A stretch of DNA of 34,208 bases from an uncultured Rhodospirillales bacterium (lineage in GTDB: Bacteria; Pseudomonadota; Alphaproteobacteria; Ferrovibrionales; Ferrovibrionaceae): NCBI GenBank assembly GCA_937905845.1, contig CALCYJ010000103.1, positions 1 to 34,208 of the forward strand, given 5' to 3'. This document shows positions 8,583-18,606 of this stretch, one piece after another. The translations under genes and the position numbers were made by a program. Within the stretch, counting starts at the first letter, position 1, and every line of letters begins with the position of its first letter. The notes beneath the pieces were generated by a model that saw nothing but the letters and a program-made list of their open reading frames with translations, was not told the origin of the DNA and searched no databases.

Positions 8583-9920
8583 CTACCCCGAATCGCGCCA
8601 GCCGGCGGCGGTGGCCACGGCTTCGTAATAGGCCTTTGCCCGCACTTTGATGCGCGCGCGGTCCGAGAGTTCGCGGATGCGCGCGAGGTTGTTCTCCGCC
8701 AGCCGGTCGACCAGCGCGTCATCGCTCATCATCCGCACCAGGGCGGCGGCAATCTCGTCGGGATAGAGGTTGCGGGCAAAGACCACGTTCTTCTCCGCCT
8801 CGACCACCGGCGTGATTGTATCGAGCGGCGAGACCAGCGGCGCTGCGCCCAGCGCCATCGCCTCCAGCATCGTATTGGGGATGCCGTCGCTTAAGGAGGG
8901 CGCGAGCAGCACCCGGGCGCGGGAGATATGCTCGAGCGTCTCCGCGCGCGTGAGCCGGCCATAGGCCGGGCATTGGCGCTTGATCGCCTCGGGGAACAGC
9001 TTTTCGTACCAGATGCGCACCTCGGGCTGCGTCATCCAGAGCATGTCGATGCGGCAGGGCTGTATCTGGTCCCAGACCTTGAGGATCGCCTCGAAGACCG
9101 GCATGGCCTTGGCGGTAGTGATCTCATAGGCCTTGGGCCAGACGATGACGCGTTCGCGCTTGGAGGGCGGCAGGGACCAGCCGGCGCGCAAACCCTCGAG
9201 ATCCAGGCCGCCGGCACCCGAGACGACGCTCATTCCAGGCTCGCTCACCTGGCGCGGCGCCAGGCCCGCGGACAGGGCGAAATCGTAGTTCTGCTGATTG
9301 TCGGCGATGAAATGATCGCAGGTCGCGAAGACTTTCTCCATGAGCGCCCGCGCGCTCGGCACATATCGCTGCAACGCGATATCGGGGCCGCCGCGCGCCT
9401 GGGCGACCCAGCGGCCGATGCCCTCGAGCCCGAAGGCCTCGCGGGTCCGCAGATAGAAATAGGCGGCAGGATCGAAACCCAGAGTATGGATGACGTCGGG
9501 CCGCCAGTCGGTGATGGCGCGGGCCAGCGCCGCTTCCAAGGCCGCGGCACGGCGCTGCCCGGGGAGACGCTCGTTAAGGCGGATGAGGCCCTTCAGCAGG
9601 CGTTGGCCGCCCGCGCCGCGGATGGCGCCGCGGTCCATCGCCTCCTGAAGCAGATAAATGCCATAGGAAAGCGTCATTTGCCGCGGCGGGAACAGGGTCT
9701 GGCGCGTCGCATTATGCTGGCGCGGCGCACCTGGGGCGGTGAGATAGCAGCGCACCGGCCAATCGCCTGGCGGTTCCGTTGACGGCAGGCAGAACAGCCG
9801 CGGATTGAAGGCGGTGCGCTCGAGCAGATCGATCCAGGAATGGGTATGGGAACTCTCGGGCCAGCCGATGAACAGAATCTTCGGGCGGCCTGGCGCCGGA
9901 TCGGGCGGAAAGAGGCTCAT
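8583..9920 (-). CDS. Glycosyltransferase (GT4-like)
   Basis: ILFIGWPESSHTHSWIDLL; C-terminal ISRARVLLAPSLSDGIPNTMLEAMALGAAPLVSPLDTITPVVE. Confidence 0.85.
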   Translation of the reverse strand: MSLFPPDPAPGRPKILFIGWPESSHTHSWIDLLERTAFNPRLFCLPSTEPPGDWPVRCYLTAPGAPRQHNATRQTLFPPRQMTLSYGIYLLQEAMDRGAIRGAGGQRLLKGLIRLNERLPGQRRAAALEAALARAITDWRPDVIHTLGFDPAAYFYLRTREAFGLEGIGRWVAQARGGPDIALQRYVPSARALMEKVFATCDHFIADNQQNYDFALSAGLAPRQVSEPGMSVVSGAGGLDLEGLRAGWSLPPSKRERVIVWPKAYEITTAKAMPVFEAILKVWDQIQPCRIDMLWMTQPEVRIWYEKLFPEAIKRQCPAYGRLTRAETLEHISRARVLLAPSLSDGIPNTMLEAMALGAAPLVSPLDTITPVVEAEKNVVFARNLYPDEIAAALVRMMSDDALVDRLAENNLARIRELSDRARIKVRAKAYYEAVATAAGWRDSG

Positions 9921-9923
9921 GTC

Positions 9924-10271
9924 CTACAGGTTCCGTCCGGGTTCCGCATCGCGCACCGCGAGCTGCCGATCGAGGCGGGCGAGAAGTTTCTTCTGCTCCT
10001 CCTGCAGCCGGAGGAGATCGGCCCCGCCGCCGAGCTGGCGCATTTCGTCACGCAGTTCGTTCGATGCGTTCACGAGCAGCGCCAGAACCGCCATCATTTG
10101 TGTGTCGGCGGCATCGAGATGGCGCTGAAACGCATCTAGATTACGCTGAAGCGCATCGATCTTCGCCGCGGTCTCCCGGTGGGCGGCGCGCAGGCGAGCG
10201 ATGGGAGACAGGCGCTCCAGAAGGGAATTCACCCGGCGAGCCACCCGGGAAATCATTCTATAGACTGCCAT
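9924..10271 (-). CDS. Small coiled-coil protein of the glycan locus
   Basis: ATG at 10271 overlaps the 3' end of the methyltransferase CDS (stop 10258-10260). Heptad-rich IDALQRNLDAFQRHLDAADTQMMAVL. Confidence 0.65.
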   Translation of the reverse strand: MAVYRMISRVARRVNSLLERLSPIARLRAAHRETAAKIDALQRNLDAFQRHLDAADTQMMAVLALLVNASNELRDEMRQLGGGADLLRLQEEQKKLLARLDRQLAVRDAEPGRNL

Positions 10272-11265
10272 GCTCGTCCTCTTCGCGCCGCGCCTGCACA
10301 TAGATCGTGTGGCCGGGGACGCCATGGAGATGCCGGATGCCGGCGGCGCGGAGCTGGCGAGCGGCAAAGTCCGCGGCCGCATGGGGTTCTGTCAAGCCCT
10401 GGCGCGCCGCCAGCGGCCCGAACAGGGTGGCCGGCCAGATCCCGTCCGCCCATTGCACCGGCAGGTAGCTTTCCCACAGGTAATCGGGCAAGGGCTCGAA
10501 GCGCACCGCCTCCACCCGGAGGCCGAAGCGTGGCAGGCCGGCGCGGAAGGCCGCCTCCGTCCATTGCGTGACGTGATGCGGTGGCACTTCGGTGAGGGCC
10601 TCGGGAAACTTGCGGATCGGCCCCGCGGCATTGGGGGTGGTGATGACGACGATGCCGCCCGGACGCAGCAGCGCCAGCGCGCGGGCGAGAAAATGCTGAG
10701 GATCCTCCGCATGTTCCAGCACCTGGAACAGGCAGAGGGCATCGAAGGGTTCGATCCGGCCGGCCCTGGCGGCCAGTTCGTCGAGCGGGCCCGAGAGCGT
10801 GCCGAAACCCTCGGCTGCGAGCGCCGTGAGCAGCGCCTCGTTCAAATCGTGGCCGCTCAAATCCATCGCCGGCTCGTGCTGGCGCAGAAAGCGGAGGAAA
10901 TGCCCGCTGCCGCAGCCGATATCGAGCACGCGGCCTACACCCGCCCGGCGCAGATCGCGCGCCGCCTGGGTGAATTCCCAGCGGTCGGCGACATAATAGT
11001 CCGTTGCCGCAATCGCCGCATAGAAGCCGGCGTCGCCCGCCGCCGCCGGCTCGAAACGCCCAAAGCCGCAGGCCCCGCAGCGCCACAGCGTCACCTCGGG
11101 AAAGGCACCGCTTCCATACTTCTGCCGCACCGCGTCGGGAAAGCGGACCTGCGGCTGCTCCTCCCAGCGCGCCAGAACCTTGTCGAGGTCCACCGTCTGC
11201 CCGCTCGGCGCCAAGGCGGCCTGCTGACAGATGGGACAGATCGAAGGCACCGCCGTGGCGTTCAC
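10258..11265 (-). CDS. Class I SAM-dependent methyltransferase with N-terminal Cys-rich motif
   Basis: GTG start at 11265 overlaps the upstream stop (GTGA). CPICQ...CGACGFGRF, VLDIGCGSGHFLRFL, FDALCLFQVLEHAEDPQHFLARALALLRPGGIVVITTPN. Confidence 0.88.
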   Translation of the reverse strand: MNATAVPSICPICQQAALAPSGQTVDLDKVLARWEEQPQVRFPDAVRQKYGSGAFPEVTLWRCGACGFGRFEPAAAGDAGFYAAIAATDYYVADRWEFTQAARDLRRAGVGRVLDIGCGSGHFLRFLRQHEPAMDLSGHDLNEALLTALAAEGFGTLSGPLDELAARAGRIEPFDALCLFQVLEHAEDPQHFLARALALLRPGGIVVITTPNAAGPIRKFPEALTEVPPHHVTQWTEAAFRAGLPRFGLRVEAVRFEPLPDYLWESYLPVQWADGIWPATLFGPLAARQGLTEPHAAADFAARQLRAAGIRHLHGVPGHTIYVQARREEDEHGSL

Positions 11266-12326
11266 TCGGGTCTCACGCGCATCCAGAAGGCCGTCGGCTC
11301 CGAGGCTGGATAATCTTCGCGCATGATGCGGAACTCGGGAAAGGTCGCGAGCATCTGGTCGGGGTAGGTTTGCATGAGGAAATTGCCCGGCCACAATACT
11401 TCGAAGCGGCCGTTGAAGGCAAGAAAGGCCTGGAGCAGATACTGCTCGTTCCAATAGAGATGATTGTCGTAATAGACCTTGGGGTAGGGCAGCGGCAGGC
11501 TGATATCGTGCACATGCACCAGCACGCCGGGTTTCAGGCGCGGCAGGATCTCCAGATATTCGTAATGCACGTCGTTGCCGCTGCGGATGACATGGCTCGA
11601 ATCGATGAACAGCATGTCGCCGGCCTCGAGCCGCTCGAAGAGGCTCAGCGGCACGTCCTGCACCCGCTGCACGACCAGTTCGGAAAGGCCGGGGAAGCCT
11701 TTGCGGAAGACATCCCAGGGGTAGGGATCGATCGAGGTCACTTCCACGCCCTGGCCGCCCTCGGTCTGGTTGGTCTGGGCGGCGGCGATCGCCAGCAGGG
11801 TCGAATTGCCGTTGCCGATCTCGACGATCCGCCGCGGCTTGAAATGCCGGATCAGCCCGTAATAGACATGGGCGTCGACCGCCATATAGCCGCCGTTCAT
11901 GAGGTAGAATTTCGGCGGCGCCAGCGGATCGGTAAGGGTCGGGCGGCGAATGGGAAAGCGCTGGCGGAATTCGGCGAGATAGGACGGCAGGATGCGCGCC
12001 ATCATCTCGAGCCCGAAGGAATCGTTGGTATCCACGCCCGCCAGCGCCGAGGGCCGCGTCCAGAACGCGTCCAGCCCGTCGCTGTCGTCGGGCAGAGGCA
12101 GGTAGAAATGCTTGCGCAGCAGATGGTAGCCGTGCCGATAGAAGATGTCGTGCAGCGGATGCCCGTCCTTGCCCGCGATGCGGCGCGCCACTTCCTCGGC
12201 CAGGATTTCGGTGGAAAAACGGGCCAGCCCCGGCACGGCCACGTCGCGCGCCCCGGTCGAGGCCCGATGGGCGATCGCTCCCCGGTATTGACGGCGGGAG
12301 AGCATCCTTTTGAAGGCGTTGATCAT
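11262..12326 (-). CDS. Class I SAM-dependent methyltransferase (Methyltransf_24-like)
   Basis: RRIVEIGNGNSTLLAIAAAQTN, DMLFIDSSHVIRSGNDVHYEYLEILPRLKPGVLVHVHDI. Confidence 0.8.
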   Translation of the reverse strand: MINAFKRMLSRRQYRGAIAHRASTGARDVAVPGLARFSTEILAEEVARRIAGKDGHPLHDIFYRHGYHLLRKHFYLPLPDDSDGLDAFWTRPSALAGVDTNDSFGLEMMARILPSYLAEFRQRFPIRRPTLTDPLAPPKFYLMNGGYMAVDAHVYYGLIRHFKPRRIVEIGNGNSTLLAIAAAQTNQTEGGQGVEVTSIDPYPWDVFRKGFPGLSELVVQRVQDVPLSLFERLEAGDMLFIDSSHVIRSGNDVHYEYLEILPRLKPGVLVHVHDISLPLPYPKVYYDNHLYWNEQYLLQAFLAFNGRFEVLWPGNFLMQTYPDQMLATFPEFRIMREDYPASEPTAFWMRVRPE

Positions 12327-12379
12327 TCAGACCCCGTATGGCGTGGCTGAGACGCATGGCTGACCGGAAATCGGCCCAA

Positions 12380-15349
12380 TCAGTGGGCTGCGGGCAGATC
12401 CAAGTCAACCAATTCTTCCCACATCCGGGTCACTTTGGCGACATCGAGCGAGGCCGCCCGGCGGAAGCCGCTGGCAATCAGATGCTGGCGTCGGGCCTCG
12501 TCATCGGCGACCCCGGCCATGGCGGCGGCGAGCGCATCGGCATCGCCGGGGGGCACCAGGATGCCGTGCTCGCCGCCCTGCAGCACCTCGCGCGGACCAT
12601 GCGGACAATCGACCGCGATCACCGGCGTGCCGCAGGCCATAGCTTCCGGCAGAACGAGCGCGAAGGATTCGAAATGCGACGTCAGGATCAGCGCCCTGGC
12701 GCGGGCGACGATCGGAAAGGGATTGCTGCGCGCGCCCAGCAGCCGCACCCGGTGGCGAAGATCAAGGCGGGCGATCTCGGCTTCGATCTCGGGCCGGTTG
12801 TCGCCCTCGCCGACGCAGAGGACCACGAAATCCGCGCGCAGCACCGCCAGCCTGGCGCAGGCATCCAGCAGAAGCTGGTGGTTCTTCTCGCGATCGAGGC
12901 GCGCGACGTGGACGAAGACCTGGGCTACGCCGGACACCAGGTCATCGATCTCGGGCGCCGGCATCCAGGACAGGCGCCGGATGCCGGCACAATCGACGGG
13001 ATTGGGAATCGTGCGGACCGCCGAAGCCTCGACGCCGAAATGCGCCGTCAGATCGCGGCCGGCGCCGACGGAGGGGAACACCGCGCGCCGCGCCGCCTGG
13101 CAGGCATTGGCGAAGGCCCAGGTCTCGACCGCCAGGCGGTCGGGCAGCGGATGCATCTGCGGCAGATAGCGCGATTCAACCGTGTGCAGCGAGGCGATAT
13201 AGGGAGTGGCGCCGCCGATCTGCGCCATCCAGGCGGCGACGCTCGCCTCCTCCATGACCGCCAGGAGCGCCGGGTTCGGCCCGAGGCGGGATAGCAGGTG
13301 GCGCAGGCCCTGGGCCGCCGGCCAATGGGCATCCAGCGCCTGAAGGAAAAGGGAATGCCGGGCCACCTTCCGCCGCCCGGCCGCCGCCCCGGCCGGTGAG
13401 GCGGCTTGCCGCCAGAGGCTTCCGAGCACGCCCCGAAGCCCACGTTCCCGCCACACCGCCCGGCCCTGGCGCAGCCCACCGATCAGCGGATGCAGCCGCT
13501 GCCGCCACGCCGGGCTGAGCCGGTGATAGACCGCCCGCGCCCTGGCAAGGACCTTGGGCCCGATCGCCATCCTGCCGGCGCCGCGGTCGGGCGTGGAGGG
13601 CGGCGGCGGCGCATCCTGCTCAAGGGAGGGCGGCGGGCCGTCCACGAACCGGCGCACGCAGCGGATCAGGATGTCCTTGGGATAGGACGAGGCATCGCCC
13701 GGCTCGAACAAGGTCAGCACCACCGGGCGGAACCGCCGCCGATCGAGATGGCGCGCCAGGTCGAGGACCACCCGCTCGGCGCCGCCGCCGGTCAGCACCC
13801 GTTGCAGGAAGACGACCGGCCGCAGACCCCGGGCCGGATCCATCCGCCCCAGGCTGCGCAAGATTTCGGCGACGACGGCCTGGGTCGGCAGGCTGCTCCC
13901 GGCATCGTCATGCCCGAGGGCGAGGCGGCTCCGCGCCGCGATCCAGGCCGGCACCGCCGCGCCGTCCAGCGCTACGGCCGCCGCCACCGCGCCGAGCCAC
14001 GGCAGGCCGTCGGGGTCGAACGGGTGGCGGGCGATCGAGGATCCCGCCGCATCCCAGAGATAGGCGCTGTCCTGGGGCCGGATCACGACCGGCCGGTGAC
14101 CGAGCGCGGCGAGTTCCGCCGCCGTCGCCGCCGCCTCCGCCGCCGTCGCGGAAGACGCGATAAGGACCACACGATCGGTGCCGGCGCCGGGGGGGCGCGT
14201 GGGCGTTTCCCGGATGCCCTCGAAACGTTCGAGATAGACGCGCAAGGGTTCCGCCGCCGCGCCGCCGCGGGCCCGCCGGGCGGCATAGTCGCGGCGCCCG
14301 AGCGCGGTGGGATCGATCGGCCGGTAGGTGAAGCGCGGCGCGGGCAGCGCCAGAGCGGCGGCGAGATCGCGCCACATCCAATGCCATTCGTCCTCGCCGT
14401 CTTCCAGCGCCATCGCCCGCACGCGCGCGATGATCATCGCACGCAGGTCCTCGGACGGCGGCGGCGCGTCCGTCATCGGGAATGCCCATTCGAGCAGCCG
14501 CAGCATCAGGCCGGGATGAACGCCCAGCGCATAAAGGAACGCGGTCGGCTCGCAGGCGATCTCCAGCGCCTTGGCGGCGGCGGCGCGGGCGGCGGCCTCA
14601 TCATTAAGGTCGGTCCAGGGCACGAGGGCGGCAAAGGGCGCGCGGTTGAGCAGCCGGATCGCGGCCTTGGCGGTGTCGAAATAGCAGGCTTCGGGAAAGA
14701 CTTCCGAACCCTGTTCCGCATGATTGCGGCTGATCACCATCCATTCCGGAATGAAGATTCCGGGCCGGCGCGAGAGCAGCCGCAGCCACTGGTCGTAATC
14801 CTGGGCATAGCGCAGCGTGGGGTCGAAATGGCCGGCTTCGTCCCAGGCTTCCCGCTTCACGCAGATCGAGATCCCGCTGACGTAATTGCGGAACAGCAGG
14901 GTGAGAAGCTGATAGGGCGCCTCGGGCAACGGCCCCCAGAGGTCGTGTTGCGTCAGCTCGCCGGTCTTCTCCCGCAGCAGCCAGAAATGGGAAAAGAAGA
15001 ACTCGGCATCGGCATGGCGGGCGATCCAGTCGCGGTTGATCGCGAGCTTCTCCGGCTTGAACAGATCATCGGAGGAAAGCCAGTGCACCCACTCGCCCCG
15101 CGCCTGGCGCAAGCCGGCATTGAGTGCTGCGGCGACGCCGCCGTTCGCCTGATGGAAGGCGCGGATCCGCGGATCGCGCGCGGCATAGGCATCGATGATG
15201 GCGCCGGATTGATCCGTCGAACCGTCATCGACCACGATCGCCTCCCACGAGGGATCGGTCTGCGCCAACAGGCTGTCGAGCGCCTGGCCGATATATTTCT
15301 GGTGATTGTAGGTCGGCAGGATGATGCTGGCGAAAGGCCGGTTCGTCAT
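12380..15349 (-). CDS. Two-domain glycosyltransferase: N-terminal GT2 and C-terminal GT4
   Basis: N-term ASIILPTYNHQKYIGQALDSLLAQTDPSWEAIVVDDGSTDQS...GEWVHWLSSDD (GT2). C-term GGAERVVLDLARHL...VFVHVARLDREKNHQLLL...LTSHFESFALVLPEAMACGTPVIAVDCPHGPREVL (GT4, EX7E). Confidence 0.93.
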   Translation of the reverse strand: MTNRPFASIILPTYNHQKYIGQALDSLLAQTDPSWEAIVVDDGSTDQSGAIIDAYAARDPRIRAFHQANGGVAAALNAGLRQARGEWVHWLSSDDLFKPEKLAINRDWIARHADAEFFFSHFWLLREKTGELTQHDLWGPLPEAPYQLLTLLFRNYVSGISICVKREAWDEAGHFDPTLRYAQDYDQWLRLLSRRPGIFIPEWMVISRNHAEQGSEVFPEACYFDTAKAAIRLLNRAPFAALVPWTDLNDEAAARAAAAKALEIACEPTAFLYALGVHPGLMLRLLEWAFPMTDAPPPSEDLRAMIIARVRAMALEDGEDEWHWMWRDLAAALALPAPRFTYRPIDPTALGRRDYAARRARGGAAAEPLRVYLERFEGIRETPTRPPGAGTDRVVLIASSATAAEAAATAAELAALGHRPVVIRPQDSAYLWDAAGSSIARHPFDPDGLPWLGAVAAAVALDGAAVPAWIAARSRLALGHDDAGSSLPTQAVVAEILRSLGRMDPARGLRPVVFLQRVLTGGGAERVVLDLARHLDRRRFRPVVLTLFEPGDASSYPKDILIRCVRRFVDGPPPSLEQDAPPPPSTPDRGAGRMAIGPKVLARARAVYHRLSPAWRQRLHPLIGGLRQGRAVWRERGLRGVLGSLWRQAASPAGAAAGRRKVARHSLFLQALDAHWPAAQGLRHLLSRLGPNPALLAVMEEASVAAWMAQIGGATPYIASLHTVESRYLPQMHPLPDRLAVETWAFANACQAARRAVFPSVGAGRDLTAHFGVEASAVRTIPNPVDCAGIRRLSWMPAPEIDDLVSGVAQVFVHVARLDREKNHQLLLDACARLAVLRADFVVLCVGEGDNRPEIEAEIARLDLRHRVRLLGARSNPFPIVARARALILTSHFESFALVLPEAMACGTPVIAVDCPHGPREVLQGGEHGILVPPGDADALAAAMAGVADDEARRQHLIASGFRRAASLDVAKVTRMWEELVDLDLPAAH

Positions 15350-15576
15350 GATGCGTTTCTTAAATCATGGATATGCGCTTGTTTGCCGATAGGCATCGCG
15401 TGCTGGCGCAACCTCTGAACGCGGGGCCACCATATCCTGCAACCCCGGCACGTCAAGCGGCAAGCACCCGGCCGGCCCGGGCCCGCGGCGGCACCGTGCT
15501 CGCGCCAATCTGCTCTGGCCCCGGCCCCGGCATCTCGCTATAAAGCCTTGTCTCCTTGAGGTGGCTTGCGGCACCC

Positions 15577-16410
15577 ATGACCAGGACGATCGTGATTTTG
15601 CCGGTATCGAAAACCCCGCTCGCGGCGATGGCGGCGGAAGCCTGGCAGGATATGTATCGCGGCTTCCGCGATGTCGATTTCTGGGTGCGGCTCGCCTATT
15701 TCGATCTGGTGCTGCGCTATCGGCGGACCTCCTTCGGCCCCTGGTGGGTGGTGGTGACGACAGCGCTTTCGGTCGGCTCGCTTGGCCTGATCTTCAGCCT
15801 GGTGATGCATCAGAATCCGGCGAAATATCTCCCCTATCTGGCGTCGGGCATCATTCTTTGGCAATTCATCAGCCTGTGCATCACCATCAGTTGCGATACG
15901 TTGGAAAAATACGCCGAAACGATCAATAACACCCGCACCGATTATTCGCGATTCATCCTCCGACTGATCGGCTATCACGTTCTCATCCTGGCGCACAATC
16001 TCACGATCTTCGTCGTCGTGGCTGTGATTTTTAAGGTCGATTTCCTGGTCATGCTGCCGCTGTTCGCGCTCGGCATGATCCTGGTGATGATCAATCTCTA
16101 TTGGATCGGCATGCTGGTGGCGCTGCTCAGCGCGCGCTTTCACGACGTGACGCAGGTGATCCAGGCGGCGATGTCGCTGCTTTTCCTGATCACGCCGGTA
16201 TTCTGGCACAAGCAGGTCCTGGGAAAATTCGCCTATCTCGCCGTCTTCAATCCGCTGGTGCATCTGCTGGACGTGGTGCGCGATCCGCTGCTGGGCCAGG
16301 TGCCGAGTGCGCTCACCTACGAGGCGCTGATCGGGATGGGCGCGGCCGGCCTGATTCTGGTCTTCCTGCTGCTGACCTTCAAGCGGCGCCTTATTCCTTT
16401 CTGGGTGTGA
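15577..16410 (+). CDS. Polysaccharide export ABC transporter, permease (Wzm/KpsM/TagG type)
   Basis: DFWVRLAYFDLVLRYRRTSFGPWWVVVTTAL, multiple TM segments, LLFLITPVFWHKQVLG...FNPLVHLLDVVRDPLLG. Confidence 0.92.
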   Translation: MTRTIVILPVSKTPLAAMAAEAWQDMYRGFRDVDFWVRLAYFDLVLRYRRTSFGPWWVVVTTALSVGSLGLIFSLVMHQNPAKYLPYLASGIILWQFISLCITISCDTLEKYAETINNTRTDYSRFILRLIGYHVLILAHNLTIFVVVAVIFKVDFLVMLPLFALGMILVMINLYWIGMLVALLSARFHDVTQVIQAAMSLLFLITPVFWHKQVLGKFAYLAVFNPLVHLLDVVRDPLLGQVPSALTYEALIGMGAAGLILVFLLLTFKRRLIPFWV

Positions 16411-16411
16411 G

Positions 16412-17176
16412 ATGCCGGTGCCGGGCTTAGAGCCGCCGATCCGTGTCGAGGCCGTGTCTCTCTCGCTCGACTATCCGGTGTTCGATTCACAGAGCCAGTC
16501 GCTCCGCAACAAGGTGACGCGGTTCGGGCTGGGCGGGCTAGTGCAGCGCGACACCCGCGTCGTGAGCGTGCGCGCCCTCGACGGGGTCAGCTTCCGCTTG
16601 AGCGAGGGCGACCGGCTTGCGCTCGTCGGCGAGAATGGCAGCGGCAAGAGCAGTCTGCTGCGCGTGCTCGCCGGTATCTATCCGCCAAGCAGCGGCTTCC
16701 TTCGCCTGCGCGGCCGGGTCTCCGCCCTGCTCTCCACCGGGCTTGGCATGGAGATGGACGCCACCGGCCGGGAGAACATCCTGCTGTGCGGCCTTGCCAT
16801 GGGCGTCACCCGGCAGGAGATCCTGGGACTGTCGCCCGAGATCGCGGAATTCTCCGAGCTTGGCACTTTTCTCGATCTGCCCGTCCGCACCTATTCCTCA
16901 GGGATGGCGCTGCGGCTCTCCTTCAGCATCGCCTCCGCCATCGCGCCCGACATCCTGCTGATCGACGAGGTGATCGGCATCGGCGACCGTAAATTCTACG
17001 AGAAAGCGCAGCGCCGCCTGCTGGGCCTGCTGCGGCAAACCCAGGTCATCGTCATGGCAAGCCATGATTGCGAGCTGCTCCGCGGCTTTTGCAACAAGGC
17101 CCTGGTGCTCCAGAACGGCCGCTGCATGATCACCAGCGACGTCGAGGACGCCATCGCCCTCTACGAAAAAACCTGA
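16412..17176 (+). CDS. Polysaccharide export ABC transporter, ATP-binding protein (Wzt/KpsT type, no C-terminal sugar-binding domain)
   Basis: Walker A GENGSGKSSLLRVLAG, GLGMEMDATGRENI, signature YSSGMALRLSFSIA, Walker B ILLIDEVIGIGD, H-loop ASHD; only 254 aa. ATG follows the permease TGA by 1 nt. Confidence 0.93.
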   Translation: MPVPGLEPPIRVEAVSLSLDYPVFDSQSQSLRNKVTRFGLGGLVQRDTRVVSVRALDGVSFRLSEGDRLALVGENGSGKSSLLRVLAGIYPPSSGFLRLRGRVSALLSTGLGMEMDATGRENILLCGLAMGVTRQEILGLSPEIAEFSELGTFLDLPVRTYSSGMALRLSFSIASAIAPDILLIDEVIGIGDRKFYEKAQRRLLGLLRQTQVIVMASHDCELLRGFCNKALVLQNGRCMITSDVEDAIALYEKT

Positions 17177-17391
17177 CCTTTCCCGCACGCGACCAGGCCG
17201 CGGCGGCAGATCTCCTTGCCGGCGCCGGGAGGGCTCGATAGAGTTATTTACACCCGATTGACGTAATTCGTGTGAAAATGGCGTGCCGCGGCGGCAATCC
17301 GCCGGATTACAATCCGGCAGCCGCTACCGGCCCCGATCGGGGCCCAAGATCGACGTTTGACGGGTAACGTTCAGATGCGCAGGGATTGAGC

Positions 17392-18606
17392 ATGGCGATA
17401 TTGGCGGACAAGCGCATCCTGCTGATCATCGGCGGCGGCATCGCGGCCTATAAAGGCCTGGAGCTGATCCGCAGGCTGCGCGAGGCGGGCGCGGAGGTAC
17501 GCTGCATCCTGACGCGGGCCGGGGCCGAATTCGTCACGCCCTTGAGCCTTGCCTCCCTCTCGGGCGAGAAGGTCTTCAGCGACCTCTTCTCGCTGACCGA
17601 CGAAGCGGAAATGGGCCATATCCAGCTTTCCCGCGCCGCCGATCTCCTGGTGGTGGCGCCGGCCACCGCCGATCTCCTCGCCCGCATGGCGCAGGGGCTG
17701 GCGTCCGATCTGGCCAGCACCGCGCTGCTGGCCACCGACAAGCCGGTGCTGGTGGCGCCGGCCATGAACGTGCGCATGTGGCATCATCCGGCAAGCCGGC
17801 GCAACCGGGCCCAGCTTGCCGCCGACGGCATCCATTTCGTCGGCCCCGGCGAGGGGCCGATGGCCTGCAACGAATATGGCCTGGGCCGCATGGCCGAGCC
17901 GGCCGAGATCCTGGAGGCCATCGCCGCCCTGCTGGCGCCGCAGGCGCGCCCGCTGGCCGGCCGCCGCGCGCTCGTCACCTCGGGGCCGACGCATGAGCCG
18001 ATCGATCCCGTGCGCTATATCGCCAACCGCTCCTCGGGCAAGCAGGGCCATGCCATCGCCCGCGCCCTGGCGGCGCTCGGCGCCGATACGCTGCTGGTTT
18101 CCGGCCCGACGCAGGAGCCCGACCCGCCCGGCGTGCGCCTGGCGAAAGTGGAGACGGCGGTCGAGATGCTGGCGGCGGCGACGGCCGCCTTGCCGGTCGA
18201 TATCGCGGTCTGCGCCGCCGCGGTGGCCGACTGGCGGGTGAGTGATTGCGCGCAGGAGAAGATCAAGAAGCGGCACGGCCAGCTTCCGAGCCTGGCCCTG
18301 GTCGAGAATCCCGACATCCTCGCTATGCTGAGCCGGCCCGGCCCGGCCCGGCCGCGTCTCGTGGTGGGCTTTGCCGCCGAGACCGAGAATATCATCGCCA
18401 ATGCCCGCGACAAGCTCGCGCGCAAAGGGTGCGACTGGATCATCGCCAACGACGTGAGCCCGGCGCAGGGCGTGTTCGGCGGCGCCAGCAATACGGTGCA
18501 TCTGATCGCCGGCGCCAAGGTCGAGGATTGGCCGACCGCGAGCAAGGACGAGGTGGCGGCGCGCCTGGCCGGCCACATCGCCGAAGCCCTAAGCGGCGGC
18601 GCATGA
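17392..18606 (+). CDS. coaBC: Bifunctional phosphopantothenoylcysteine decarboxylase/phosphopantothenate-cysteine ligase
   Basis: [70 protein letters not shown]; CoaB half [28 protein letters not shown]. Confidence 0.96.
   Translation: MAILADKRILLIIGGGIAAYKGLELIRRLREAGAEVRCILTRAGAEFVTPLSLASLSGEKVFSDLFSLTDEAEMGHIQLSRAADLLVVAPATADLLARMAQGLASDLASTALLATDKPVLVAPAMNVRMWHHPASRRNRAQLAADGIHFVGPGEGPMACNEYGLGRMAEPAEILEAIAALLAPQARPLAGRRALVTSGPTHEPIDPVRYIANRSSGKQGHAIARALAALGADTLLVSGPTQEPDPPGVRLAKVETAVEMLAAATAALPVDIAVCAAAVADWRVSDCAQEKIKKRHGQLPSLALVENPDILAMLSRPGPARPRLVVGFAAETENIIANARDKLARKGCDWIIANDVSPAQGVFGGASNTVHLIAGAKVEDWPTASKDEVAARLAGHIAEALSGGA

Noticed and set aside
11004-12350. 448-aa plus-strand ORF
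   Set aside because: Antisense to two methyltransferase genes with strong motifs.
12338-13294. 318-aa plus-strand ORF
   Set aside because: Antisense to the GT4 half of the fusion gene.
13406-15418. 670-aa plus-strand ORF
   Set aside because: Antisense shadow ORF of the GT2-GT4 gene; low-complexity Arg/Gly-rich translation with no domain.
17371-18576. 401-aa minus-strand ORF
   Set aside because: Antisense to coaBC; no motif.
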